This document shows positions 16,332-25,336 of a stretch of DNA of 64,000 nucleotides, piece after piece (position 1 is the stretch's first letter; every line of letters starts with the position of its first letter). The stretch comes from Gammaproteobacteria bacterium (lineage in GTDB: Bacteria > Pseudomonadota > Gammaproteobacteria > Steroidobacterales > Rariloculaceae), in NCBI GenBank assembly GCA_022820625.1, contig JAJEFE010000070.1:36105-100104 (forward strand), in the 5' to 3' direction. The notes under the pieces are model-generated. The model saw nothing but the letters and a program-made list of their open reading frames with translations. It ran no database searches and had not been told where the DNA came from. The translations under genes were made by a program, and so were the position numbers.

Positions 16332-16933
16332 GGCAGTCCCTCCCCCTCATCCAGGTGACGATAGGTCCTGGCGATGACATCCAGGACGAGTTCGCCGGTC
16401 TCGCCTTCGTTCAGCGGCCGGATATGGATGTCGTGCAGGGTCACCAGGCGCGGGATGGCGGCGATATCGCTGACGAAACGGCCGAATTGATGATAGTCGC
16501 CGGACAGGCGCAGGTGGACGGCCAATTCAGCGTAGAACTCCCGCTGCTGTTCCTCCATCGGGTGGAACAGCCGTTCCTCCAGGCCCGCATTCAACCCTGC
16601 CTGAGACAGGTCCGCAAGTAACCCCGGTATCTCGGTTGTGGGGGATAGCCGGCCCAGCTCCGTGCCGAACGAACGCTCGATTTCGGCGATCTGCTCCCGG
16701 TAGCCCTCCAGGTCCGCGGCCCGCCGCTGACCCTGCTCAAAGCGCCTCCGCAGGTCGGTTTCCTCACTTTGCGCCGACCTCAACAGCGCATACTCCGCAT
16801 CGACTGCAAACACCCGGGCCCCGAACAGGAGGACCAATGCCAGGGCCGCGGCCACCGCGGCCGCCCGCAGGCTCGGCGGCCATTGTCCGGGATCGCTCAA
16901 GTCCGTCGAACGCAGTTGGTCGGTCAATGCCAT
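16328..16933 (-). CDS. pilO: Type IV pilus assembly protein PilO
   Basis: The 201-residue inner-membrane protein has one transmembrane helix at about residues 25-45, a coiled-coil stretch (residues 48-85), and the ferredoxin-like domain typical of PilO (FYAELAVHLRLSGDYHQFGRFVSDIAAIPRL, then HDIHIRPL). It pairs with PilN to form the alignment complex. The ATG at 16933 is separated from the pilN stop by one base. Confidence 0.9.
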   Translation of the reverse strand: MALTDQLRSTDLSDPGQWPPSLRAAAVAAALALVLLFGARVFAVDAEYALLRSAQSEETDLRRRFEQGQRRAADLEGYREQIAEIERSFGTELGRLSPTTEIPGLLADLSQAGLNAGLEERLFHPMEEQQREFYAELAVHLRLSGDYHQFGRFVSDIAAIPRLVTLHDIHIRPLNEGETGELVLDVIARTYRHLDEGEGLP

Positions 16934-16934
16934 G

Positions 16935-17489
16935 TCAGGGTTCCCCTCCTGCCGCTTTCTGCTCCATCGCAATGGTGAATCGTGCGCTTCTCACCCCTCC
17001 CTCCGCAGCGGTTTCCACCAACTCGAGCCGCGGCGCCTGCAACCATGGCGACACCTCGATGTTTCGCATCAACGCCGCGACCCGGCTGTTGGACTCCGCC
17101 AGTCCCACCAGCACGACACGATTGCCGTTCTGAGCGACTTCCACCAGTTGCACGCCCGCAGGAAGTATTTCCATGAGCTCGTGAAACAGGTGGACCGCGC
17201 GCGGCCGGGAGTGCTGCATCTCGACGATGATTTGCATGCGCGTCAGGAGCTGATCTCTGCGGGACTCAATCCACGTGAGTTCCTCCAGTTGTCCGTCTAT
17301 CAGCTCGATCTCGCTACGGATCGCCCGGTTGCGGGCCTGCTGATCCGCGAGCAGGCCCTGAACTGTCAGCCTGACGGCGTAAACGACGGTCGCGCCGGCA
17401 AGGATCGCGGCGCACAGGCCGAACAGAAACCGCTGCTTCCGTTTGCGCCGCTGTTCCTCCCGCCAGGGCAACAGGTTAACGGCCGGCAT
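16935..17489 (-). CDS. pilN: Type IV pilus assembly protein PilN
   Basis: The 184-residue bitopic protein starts with the cytoplasmic PilM-binding motif VNLLPWREEQRRKRKQ, followed by one transmembrane helix (about residues 22-43), a coiled coil and the C-terminal PilN domain. The motif is the docking peptide for PilM. Spacing of one base to pilM and one to pilO shows tight operon packing. Confidence 0.92.
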   Translation of the reverse strand: MPAVNLLPWREEQRRKRKQRFLFGLCAAILAGATVVYAVRLTVQGLLADQQARNRAIRSEIELIDGQLEELTWIESRRDQLLTRMQIIVEMQHSRPRAVHLFHELMEILPAGVQLVEVAQNGNRVVLVGLAESNSRVAALMRNIEVSPWLQAPRLELVETAAEGGVRSARFTIAMEQKAAGGEP

Positions 17490-17490
17490 A

Positions 17491-18552
17491 TCAGTCGAAG
17501 TTCCTCAACGCCAACCCGCACGCCGTCATCAGCGCAGTATCGCCGCCTCGCACACCCTGCGCGTCGGCTTTCTCGCCGACACTGAGGTGACCGAGCGGAT
17601 CGACGATCTGCGCAGGTATTCCGAGCCGCTGCTCAACAGCCCCGGCGACCCCCGGAAGTTTTGCGCAACCTCCACCCACGAGAACCTGGACGGGTTGTCC
17701 GGCGCCATTCTGAGAGGCCAGAAAAAACTGCAGTGATCGGCTGACCTGCCGCGCCATGTCGTCCCGAAAACCGGCAAGCAGGTCGGTGGCGTAGTCCTCC
17801 GGCAATTCGCCCGCCTGTTTCGCCCGCTCGGCTTCCGCCGGGTTCAGGCCGTACCTCTCCATGACTTCGTCGGTGAGCTGTTGGCCTCCGAACGCGAAAT
17901 CGCGCGTGTAGACGAGCTTTCCATCGGACAACGCGCTGAAAGTCGTGGTCGCTGCGCCGAATTCCACCAACGCGATCATCTGCCTCAAGCCGCCGCAGAT
18001 CATCTGATGCGTCAGCAGTCGGCACGCGCGCTCCAGCGCATGCGGCTCCGGTTCCACAACCCGCGCCTCCAGCCCCCCGGCCCGCAGCGCGCGCTGCCGC
18101 TGGCTGACGTGCACCGAGCGAGCGGCCACCATCAGGACATCCAGCATCCCGGGCGCGGCCTCGCTGGGTCCCACCACTTCGAAATCCAGGTTCGCCTCCT
18201 CCATGGGGAACGGCAGAATCTGTTCTGCCTGGAACGCTGCGTGGGCTTGCATCTCATCGTCGCTCAACCGGCCCGGAATGCGTGTCATGCGAGTCACCAC
18301 CGCGTCGCCCGCGATGGCCACGGCCGCCTCGCGGCTTCGGGCGCCGGAACGCCTGAGCGCCCGCCGCACCGCCTGTGCCACCACCTCGACATCGACGATG
18401 TCGACGTCATCCATGGAGTCGGCAGGAATCGGTTCCGATGCATAGGTTTCCACGCGATAGCTCTCGCCGCTTCGTGCAAGTTCGACCAGTTTCACTCCGC
18501 TGACGGTGATGTCCACACCCAAAATGGGTCGTTTCGCCCTGTTTGAAAACAT
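17491..18552 (-). CDS. pilM: Type IV pilus assembly protein PilM
   Basis: Actin-like cytoplasmic ATPase-fold protein that binds the PilN N-terminus. The 353-residue protein shows ILGVDITVSGVKLVELAR (phosphate-1 loop), VAIAGDAVVTRMTRIP, ALVEFGAATTTFSAL (phosphate-2 loop) and VQVLVGGGCAKLPGV (adenosine loop). The ATG at 18552 has a strong GAGGGGG ribosome site. The operon promoter must lie in the 170-235 bp shared with the divergent PBP1a gene, the classical pilM/ponA arrangement. Confidence 0.93.
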   Translation of the reverse strand: MFSNRAKRPILGVDITVSGVKLVELARSGESYRVETYASEPIPADSMDDVDIVDVEVVAQAVRRALRRSGARSREAAVAIAGDAVVTRMTRIPGRLSDDEMQAHAAFQAEQILPFPMEEANLDFEVVGPSEAAPGMLDVLMVAARSVHVSQRQRALRAGGLEARVVEPEPHALERACRLLTHQMICGGLRQMIALVEFGAATTTFSALSDGKLVYTRDFAFGGQQLTDEVMERYGLNPAEAERAKQAGELPEDYATDLLAGFRDDMARQVSRSLQFFLASQNGAGQPVQVLVGGGCAKLPGVAGAVEQRLGIPAQIVDPLGHLSVGEKADAQGVRGGDTALMTACGLALRNFD

Positions 18553-18787
18553 GACAGCCCCCTCAAACGGGTCGCATTGAGTTAGAATTCGCAAAGATGT
18601 TCGTAGTGCCCATGTACGCGCTTCCCCGGACTGCACGGCATGTGTTGACGCCGGTACCAGAACCAAAGGTTATGCGAGCGGTCAAAGGAATACCGCACCC
18701 AAACCTGGCCATTAGGTATCGATATTGAGCACGAACGGCGCCAAATTGCGGGGAAACGGGGCACGGTCAAGCGACAGGGGCTCGGCG

Positions 18788-21415
18788 ATGCGCAGGCACA
18801 TGAGACTCTCAGGCGCCCTTGGAGCCCTCTCGGGTGCGGGGTTGCTCGCCATCGTCGCGCTGATTTCCGGGGGCTACTTCTATGTCGCGCCGGGACTCCC
18901 CCAGGCGGAAGAGTTGCGCGACATCCGCGTTCAGATTCCGCTCTCCATCTACAGCCGCGACGGACGGCTGATCTCACAGTTCGGCGAACGGCGCACGCCG
19001 GTTGCCCTCGAGGACATGCCGCCGGTCATCGTACAGGCGGTGCTCGCGGCCGAGGACGACCGCTTCTTCGAGCATCCGGGCATCGACTACCAGGGCACGC
19101 TTCGGGCCATCCTGTTGTTCGTTCTCAACGCCGGCGAGCCCGAGCAGGGCGGCAGCACCATCACCCAGCAGATCGCCAGGCAGTATTTCCTGACCCGGGA
19201 CCGAACGCTGGTGCGAAAATTCAAGGAGTGGATTCTGGCGATCCGCATCGAGCGGGAATTCACCAAGCAGGAAATTCTCGACATCTTCCTGAATACCACC
19301 TTCTTCGGCCAGCACGCCCACGGAGTGGCCGCCGCCGCACAGACCTTCTTCGGCAAACCGCTTGAGGAAATCAGCCTGTCGGATGCGGCCATCATTGCCG
19401 GCATACCCCGCGGACCCTCCATCTTCAACCCGATCACAAGCCCCGAGGCAGCCAAGCAACGCCGGGCCTACGTGTTGCGCCGCATGCGTGAACTCGGGTT
19501 CATTTCCACCGAGGAGCAGCGGCTGGCGCTGACCGTTCCCGTCGACGGCCGGCGTCACGGGCCCGAACAGCAACTGGACGCGCCCTACGTGGCCGAAATG
19601 GTGCGTGCGGAGATGATCCGGCGCTTCGGGCTCGCGGCCTACACCGCCGGCCTCAAGGTCACGACGACCATCGACAGCCGCCTGCAGCGCGCCGCGGACG
19701 ACGCGCTGAGGGGCGCACTGATCGACTACGACGAACGCCACGGCTATCGGGGGCCGCTGGCGCGAATCCCGGCCGAGGCATGGACTGCCGCGTCCGGGAG
19801 CGACCCGGAAGGCGGTACCGGCGGCTTTGAACCAGCGGGCGGCAGCGATCCCGAAGCGGTCTGGAGCGCATTGCTGGCGGATTATGAGCCGGTGGCAGGC
19901 TACCGCACGGGCCTGGTGGTCGGCCTGGAACCGGTCCCTGCGAGTGACGATTCGTTGACGGCCGCCGCCGAAGTAGAAGCCGACATCTACAGCGCGGCTG
20001 CGGATGAAGATGCTCCTCCCATGGACGGCGACAATTTCCCGCAGAGACTCCGGGCAATGGTGTTCTTCAGTGATCTGGGGCGCGTACCCGTGGAACTTGC
20101 GTCGGTGGGATGGGCCGCCCCCTACATCGACGAGAACCGCACCGGGAACCGCCCGGGCAGCGTGGCCGACATGCTCGCTCCCGGCGATGTCGTGCGTTTC
20201 CGGGAAACCGCGACCGGGGAACTGCGTCTGGGCCAGGTCCCCGAGGCGCAGGGGGCCCTGGTTTCGCTGGACCCCATGGACGGGGCCGTGACCGCGCTTT
20301 CCGGCGGCTTCGATTTCTTTCTCAGCAATTTCAACCGCGCGACCCAGTCCCGGCGCCAGCCGGGATCGGCGTTCAAGCCCTTCGTCTATTCGGCGGCACT
20401 GGACCGCGGCTTCACGGCAGCCTCGATCTTCAACGATGCCCCGATCGTGGAACCCAGTGCGGATCTGGAAGGATACTGGCGGCCGACCAATTACTCGGAA
20501 GGGTTCAACGGTCCGACGCGGCTCCGCGAAGCGCTGATCAAGTCCCTCAACCTGGTCTCGGTGCGTGTCATGCAACAGACCGGCCTGTCGCATACGGTCG
20601 ACTACGTGAGGCGTTTCGGATTCGACGAACTGGCCGCGCCGATGAATCCCTCCATGTCGCTGGGCGCCGGGGGCGTGGCGCCCCTGGACCTGGCCGGCGG
20701 CTACGCGGCACTGGCAAATGGCGGCTCGTACGTGGAGCCCTACATTATCGACAAGGTAGAGGACGCTGATGGAGAGACGCTCTACGCCGCCGAGCCCGCG
20801 CTGGCCTGCAGAAATTGCGATGAGTCCGAGCAGCCCGAAGCAGAGCTGTTGCATTCGATCACCGACATCTACGGCGCCCGACCGCCGGCAGATCGCATAG
20901 CGGATGTACAGAACATTTACCTGATGAACGACATGCTGTCGGACGTGGTACTCCGGGGAACCGGCGCGCGGGCTTATCGGGAACTCGGACGGACGGACCT
21001 GCGGGGCAAGACCGGCACCACCAACGACCGCCGCGATGCCTGGTTCGCGGGCTTCAACGGGGACATCGTTGCCGCGGCCTGGGTCGGCTTCGACCAGGAG
21101 CGCTCCCTGGGCGACGGCGAGCAGGGCGCGCGCACTGCCCTGCCGATGTGGATCGAGTTCATGCGCGAAGCCCTGGACGGACGTCCCCTGAACAGCATGG
21201 AGCGGCCCCCGGGGATTATCGATGTACGGATCGATCCGGCCACGGGCCTGGCGGCAAACAGCAGTGAAGCAAGCGTATTCGAGAAGTTCAGGATGGAGCA
21301 CGCACCGCGTGCGCCGGCGCCCCGAATCCAGGCGCCGCAGGCGCCCGCGGAAACGCTGACGGGCAACCCGCTTCCGAGCACGGACGAAATCGTCGAACCG
21401 GGCGGGATCTTCTAG
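18788..21415 (+). CDS. mrcA: Class A penicillin-binding protein 1a
   Basis: Bifunctional peptidoglycan synthase in the inner membrane. The 875-residue protein has a transmembrane segment near the N-terminus, a GT51 domain (EDDRFFEHPGID with the catalytic Glu, GGSTITQQIARQYFL, RKFKEWILAIRIE) and a transpeptidase domain with GSAFKPFVYSAAL (active Ser), KSLN and GKTGTTND. An OB-like insert with Asp/Glu-rich segments lies between them. I chose the ATG at 18788 because AGGGG sits 7 bases upstream; a TTG at 18725 would add 21 residues with poorer signals. The stop codon is followed at once by a perfect hairpin (21416-21457). Confidence 0.93.
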   Translation: MRRHMRLSGALGALSGAGLLAIVALISGGYFYVAPGLPQAEELRDIRVQIPLSIYSRDGRLISQFGERRTPVALEDMPPVIVQAVLAAEDDRFFEHPGIDYQGTLRAILLFVLNAGEPEQGGSTITQQIARQYFLTRDRTLVRKFKEWILAIRIEREFTKQEILDIFLNTTFFGQHAHGVAAAAQTFFGKPLEEISLSDAAIIAGIPRGPSIFNPITSPEAAKQRRAYVLRRMRELGFISTEEQRLALTVPVDGRRHGPEQQLDAPYVAEMVRAEMIRRFGLAAYTAGLKVTTTIDSRLQRAADDALRGALIDYDERHGYRGPLARIPAEAWTAASGSDPEGGTGGFEPAGGSDPEAVWSALLADYEPVAGYRTGLVVGLEPVPASDDSLTAAAEVEADIYSAAADEDAPPMDGDNFPQRLRAMVFFSDLGRVPVELASVGWAAPYIDENRTGNRPGSVADMLAPGDVVRFRETATGELRLGQVPEAQGALVSLDPMDGAVTALSGGFDFFLSNFNRATQSRRQPGSAFKPFVYSAALDRGFTAASIFNDAPIVEPSADLEGYWRPTNYSEGFNGPTRLREALIKSLNLVSVRVMQQTGLSHTVDYVRRFGFDELAAPMNPSMSLGAGGVAPLDLAGGYAALANGGSYVEPYIIDKVEDADGETLYAAEPALACRNCDESEQPEAELLHSITDIYGARPPADRIADVQNIYLMNDMLSDVVLRGTGARAYRELGRTDLRGKTGTTNDRRDAWFAGFNGDIVAAAWVGFDQERSLGDGEQGARTALPMWIEFMREALDGRPLNSMERPPGIIDVRIDPATGLAANSSEASVFEKFRMEHAPRAPAPRIQAPQAPAETLTGNPLPSTDEIVEPGGIF

Positions 21416-21459
21416 TGCTCCATCCAACCGGTCGTTACGTATCGGTTGGATGGAGCACC
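21416..21459. repeat. Hairpin repeat, family 2, copy 2
   Basis: Perfect 14-bp inverted repeat (21416-21429 and 21444-21457, arms TGCTCCATCCAACC and its complement) with a 14-base loop, starting on the base after the PBP1a stop codon. The right arm plus part of the loop (21437-21459) is identical over 23 bp to the copy upstream of aroK. It could stabilise the 3' end of the mRNA or act as a weak terminator, but no U-tract follows. Confidence 0.75.
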
Positions 21460-21490
21460 AGCATGCGGTTCAGGGGAGGAGACAAACACC

Positions 21491-22084
21491 ATGGCCACCT
21501 CCGACACGCTACGGGATCGGCTTGCGCATGAAGCTGCGCGGCTGATGATCGAACACGGCATCCGGGATTACGGACTCGCCAAACGCAAGGCCGCCCGCCG
21601 TCTGGGCGTGCGGGCCGCCTGGGCACTCCCCGGCAACGCTGAAATCGATGCACGAGTGACCGAGTGGCAGGAGCTCTTCGAGCCCGAAACCCATGTCCGG
21701 CGGCTTCGCGAGCTTCGCAGCCTGGCGCTTCAAGTCATGGACGCCTTTTCCGTGTTCAACCCACGCCTGGCGGGACCCGTGCTGAGCGGCGCGATCAACG
21801 TGAACTCGCCCATCGAAGTGCACCTGTTTACCGATGCTCCGGAGGACGTGGCGATGTCGCTTGACGCCCTGGGCAAGACTTACAGGGATTGCCAGCGCCG
21901 CTATCGCTATAACGGCCGCGGTGTATCGCTCATCCCGGGCTTTCGCTTCAACATCCGCGGCCAGCGGGTCGATGCGCTGGTGTTTCCGGACAAGGGCCTG
22001 AGGCAGGCGCCCATGAGCCCGGTGGACGGACGGCCCATGCCACGGGCGAACCGCGCCCGCGTGCGCGCCCTGCTGGACCAATAG
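21491..22084 (+). CDS. Conserved hypothetical protein (possible nucleotidyltransferase-like)
   Basis: The 197-residue soluble protein starts MATSDTLRDRLAHEAARLM and has MIEHGIRDYGLAKRKAARRLG, a helical middle, GPVLSGAINVNSPIEVHLFTD, and the C-terminal SPVDGRPMPRANRARVRALL. The pattern belongs to a conserved proteobacterial family that I recall only as uncharacterised. The GxxxxxSPIEVHLF segment resembles the core strand of minimal nucleotidyltransferases, but that is inference. The ATG at 21491 has GGGGAGGAG upstream. It is convergent with the polyamine-type transporter operon (2 bp apart). Confidence 0.75.
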   Translation: MATSDTLRDRLAHEAARLMIEHGIRDYGLAKRKAARRLGVRAAWALPGNAEIDARVTEWQELFEPETHVRRLRELRSLALQVMDAFSVFNPRLAGPVLSGAINVNSPIEVHLFTDAPEDVAMSLDALGKTYRDCQRRYRYNGRGVSLIPGFRFNIRGQRVDALVFPDKGLRQAPMSPVDGRPMPRANRARVRALLDQ

Positions 22085-22086
22085 CT

Positions 22087-22926
22087 CTACGGCGAGTACC
22101 CGGCCTGACCCGACGACCGCTTCCGCAGCCACGCGACCGTCCACAGCAGGCACAGCGCAAAGACAATCAGGAACGCGGCCACCGCCAGGATCGCCGGGCT
22201 GATGTTTTCGCGGATGCCGGCCCACATCTGTCGGGGAATCGTGCGCTGCTCGACGCCGGCCAGGAACAGCACCACCACCACCTCGTCGAACGACGTCGCG
22301 AAGGCGAACAACGCCCCCGAAATGACGCCTGGCGCAATCAGCGGAAGCTGAATGCTGCGGAAGGTTCGCACGGGACCGGCTCCCAGCGAGGCTGCCGCGC
22401 GCGTCATGTTGCGGTTATAGCCCGCCAGGGTCGCCGTCACGGTGATCACTACAAATGGCGTGCCGAGCACTGCGTGGGCCAGTATCAACCCCAGGTGCGT
22501 CTGTCCGAGACCAAGCCTGGTGTAAAAAAAGAACATTCCGGCGGCGGCAATGATCACGGGGGTGACCAGCGGGGAGATGAGAAATCCCATCACCAGGCGC
22601 CGTGCGGGCATATGGGGACTTGCAAGGCCGAGTGCCGCCAGGGTACCCAGGAACGTGGCCAGCAATGTCGCCGACGTACCGATGACGAGGCTGTTCGCCA
22701 GGGCGTTTGTCCACGCCTGGTCGGTCACCACTTCACGGTACCAGCGCATCGACCAGGCCTCGGGATCGAAGCGCAGCATGCCTTCGGTAAAGGTGAAATA
22801 CGGTTCGGCATTGAAACTCAGCGGCAGGATCACGAGGATCGGCGCGATCAGAAACACCAGCACGCCCGCGCAGTAGCCCAGGTAAGCCACCCGCCCGATT
22901 TGTCCGACTCTGCCCGCGGCCTGCAT
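22087..22926 (-). CDS. ABC transporter permease, PotC-like
   Basis: The 279-residue inner-membrane permease has about six transmembrane helices and the EAA-loop motif AAASLGAGPVRTFRSIQLPLIAPGVISG. Similarity in pattern is to PotC/PotI of spermidine/putrescine importers, but related clades move other cationic or organic solutes, so the substrate is not certain. It is one base after the upstream permease and last in the operon. The C-terminus is Arg/Lys-rich. Confidence 0.87.
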   Translation of the reverse strand: MQAAGRVGQIGRVAYLGYCAGVLVFLIAPILVILPLSFNAEPYFTFTEGMLRFDPEAWSMRWYREVVTDQAWTNALANSLVIGTSATLLATFLGTLAALGLASPHMPARRLVMGFLISPLVTPVIIAAAGMFFFYTRLGLGQTHLGLILAHAVLGTPFVVITVTATLAGYNRNMTRAAASLGAGPVRTFRSIQLPLIAPGVISGALFAFATSFDEVVVVLFLAGVEQRTIPRQMWAGIRENISPAILAVAAFLIVFALCLLWTVAWLRKRSSGQAGYSP

Positions 22927-22927
22927 G

Positions 22928-24124
22928 TCAGGTCACGCCGATGCGGCCGCCGGCGATGCGGTCGTAGAGGATGTACAGGGCGGTCACACAGACCATGATG
23001 ATCCCGCCCAGCGCCGATGCCAGCCCCCAGTTCAGCGACGTCTGCATATGGTAGGCGACCATGTTGGAAATCAACTGGCCGGTACTGCCTCCCACCAACG
23101 CCGGGGTGATGTAGTAGCCGATGGCGAGGATGAACACCAGCAGGGAGCCGGCGCCGACACCCGGGAGGGACTGCGGCCAGTAGACGCGCCAGAACGCCTG
23201 AGCGGACCCGGCGCCCAGTGACGCGGCGGCGCTCATGTGCGATCGCGGGATGGTGCGCATCACGGAGTAAAGCGGCAACACCATGAACGGCAGCAGCACA
23301 TGGGTCATGGCCACGAAGGTCCCGGTCATGTTGTAGATCAGGGCCAGCCTCGCGTCGTCGGCAATGAACCCGGCAGCGACCAGCAGGTCGTTGATGACGC
23401 CCTGGTTCTGCAGCAGCACGATCCACGAAGTCGTGCGCACCAGCAGCGATGTCCAGAACGGCACCAGCACCAGCGCCAGCAGGATAGCGCCGCGCCGCGG
23501 CGGCGAGTGCGCGATGAGGTGTGCAAGGGGATAGCCGAGAATGAGGCACAGCAGGGTCACTCCGAAACTCACCGCGAGCGTGCGCGTGAACAGCGGGACG
23601 TAGATACGCCGGTCCGGCGCCTGGCGCGCTACCGAACCATCGGGCAGGCGGGTCAGGTCGACCGCCGCCAGGTAGTGCCTGGTGGTGTAGCGCTCGCCGG
23701 CCGTGCGGAGCGCGTGCCAGGTTTCGATCTCCTCCCAGGCGGGATTGATCTCCACCATCGTTTCGCGCCAGGCGTCGCCGGAGGCGTCCCGCAACCGGCG
23801 CGCGGAAACGACCATCACGCTGCGCAGCCCGCCCTGCACGCGGTTGACCCGGCCGGCGACCTGGCCGATGGTCCGTTCCTCCTGCGCGACGAGCAGTTCC
23901 CGGGCAGCGGCCTCGAATACGGCTTCTTCCGGCACGCCCACGCCGTCCCAATCGTCCAGCAGGGCGATCGTTTCCGGCAGTACATCGGCAACCACCGGAT
24001 CGTAGACGCTGCGCACCAGCATCGACACCAGGGGTGCGACGAAGGTGACGCCCACGAACGCCACCAGGGGCAGCGCCAGCCCCGCCGCGCGCAGACGCGC
24101 TCGCCTCTCGGCCGCGCTACGCAT
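22928..24124 (-). CDS. ABC transporter permease, PotB-like
   Basis: The 398-residue permease is longer than the usual PotB (about 280) because of an approximately 130-residue periplasmic insert between the first helix (residues 15-38) and the rest, with many charged residues (about 45-170). The EAA motif is SAAASLGAGSAQAFWRVYWPQSLPGVGAGS. Such large first-loop inserts occur in a subset of polyamine-type permeases. The ATG at 24124 overlaps the ATPase gene by 8 bp. Confidence 0.86.
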   Translation of the reverse strand: MRSAAERRARLRAAGLALPLVAFVGVTFVAPLVSMLVRSVYDPVVADVLPETIALLDDWDGVGVPEEAVFEAAARELLVAQEERTIGQVAGRVNRVQGGLRSVMVVSARRLRDASGDAWRETMVEINPAWEEIETWHALRTAGERYTTRHYLAAVDLTRLPDGSVARQAPDRRIYVPLFTRTLAVSFGVTLLCLILGYPLAHLIAHSPPRRGAILLALVLVPFWTSLLVRTTSWIVLLQNQGVINDLLVAAGFIADDARLALIYNMTGTFVAMTHVLLPFMVLPLYSVMRTIPRSHMSAAASLGAGSAQAFWRVYWPQSLPGVGAGSLLVFILAIGYYITPALVGGSTGQLISNMVAYHMQTSLNWGLASALGGIIMVCVTALYILYDRIAGGRIGVT

Positions 24125-25238
24125 CGTGATCGTCGCCGGCGTCGAGCACGCGGCAGTCGGTCGGCGTCCAGCCGATCCGGATCTCGTCACCTTCCAGCAC
24201 CGCGCCGTGGCCGACCATGTTCGGGATCTTGGCGATGAAGTCCTTCCGGCCGCACGCGTGTACGCGGATCCTCAGGTGATCGCCCACGAAGGTGATGTCC
24301 CGGATGCGCGCGTCGAACTCGTTGGTATAGAGACCTGGCCGCGGCGCCACGGCAACCCGTTCGGGGCGAATGGACAGCGTCGTTGCGTCGCCGGGTTCGC
24401 AGGGCGCCACCCGAATGGCCTTCACGACCTGTTCGCCCACCTGGACCCGGCAGATGTCCTTGTCGATGGACAGGACACGACCGTGCAGGCGATTGTTCTC
24501 GCCGATGAAGCGCGCCACGAAGGACCGTTCCGGCTCCTCGTAGAGCGACTCCGGCGGCGCCACCTGCTCGATTCGCCCGTCCTTCAATACGGCCACGCGA
24601 TCCGACATGACCATCGCCTCCTGCTGATCGTGGGTCACGTAGACGATGGTCACGCCGAGAGTCTGGTGGATGCGGCGGATCTCGTACTGCATCTCCTCGC
24701 GCAGATGCCGGTCGAGCGCGCCCAGCGGCTCGTCCATGAGCACCAGGTCGGGCTCGAAAACCAGCGCTCGGGCGATGGCCACCCGCTGTTGCTGACCGCC
24801 GGAGAGCTGGCCCGGATACCGCCCTTCAAAGCCTTCCAGACGGACCAACTGCAGCGCCCGCCGTACAAGATCCCCGGACTCGTCCCTGGACATTCCGCGC
24901 ACGTCCAGCGGAAAGGCGAGGTTCCGCGCAACCGTCATATGCGGAAACAGCGCGTAATCCTGGAAGACCATGCCGATCCCGCGCTTGCGGGGCGGCAACG
25001 CATGCACCGAGCGCCCTGCGATGCGAATGGCGCCCGTCGTCGGCGCCTCGAATCCCGCGAGCATCATCAGGCAGGTGGTCTTGCCGGAACCGGACGGGCC
25101 GAGCAGGCTGAGAAACTCGCCCCGGCGCACCGTAAGGTTGAAGTCCTGAACGGCCATCACGCGGCCGTCGTAGCTCTTGCCTATGTTCTCGAATTCGACG
25201 TGGATGCCGTCACTCGCCGGACGTTCTGCGTTTGCCAT
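24117..25238 (-). CDS. ABC transporter ATP-binding protein, PotA-like
   Basis: The 373-residue ATPase has Walker [20 protein letters not shown]-loop [17 protein letters not shown], signature [16 protein letters not shown], Walker [13 protein letters not shown] and H-loop [10 protein letters not shown], followed by a C-terminal TOBE-type domain (residues 280-370). It is first in the operon. The ATG at 25238 has GGAA 8 bases upstream. No periplasmic binding protein gene (potD type) lies next to the operon in this window, so one must be encoded elsewhere. Confidence 0.88.
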   Translation of the reverse strand: MANAERPASDGIHVEFENIGKSYDGRVMAVQDFNLTVRRGEFLSLLGPSGSGKTTCLMMLAGFEAPTTGAIRIAGRSVHALPPRKRGIGMVFQDYALFPHMTVARNLAFPLDVRGMSRDESGDLVRRALQLVRLEGFEGRYPGQLSGGQQQRVAIARALVFEPDLVLMDEPLGALDRHLREEMQYEIRRIHQTLGVTIVYVTHDQQEAMVMSDRVAVLKDGRIEQVAPPESLYEEPERSFVARFIGENNRLHGRVLSIDKDICRVQVGEQVVKAIRVAPCEPGDATTLSIRPERVAVAPRPGLYTNEFDARIRDITFVGDHLRIRVHACGRKDFIAKIPNMVGHGAVLEGDEIRIGWTPTDCRVLDAGDDHDA

Positions 25239-25336
25239 GTGGAATTTCCGGGCAGAATCCGCCGGGGACCATAGCACCGGAACCCGCAGCCGTCACCCCG
25301 GCGCAGGACCGGTCAAGACCGGGCGTGTATCGAAAA

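Noticed and set aside
18974..21427. An 817-codon minus-strand frame across the PBP1a gene
   Set aside because: A shadow of the PBP1a codons; Arg/Gly/Val-rich, with no domain pattern and no ribosome site.
21416..21457. Rho-independent terminator after the PBP1a gene
   Set aside because: The hairpin is strong but no T-run follows, and the same core occurs before aroK; listed as a repeat.
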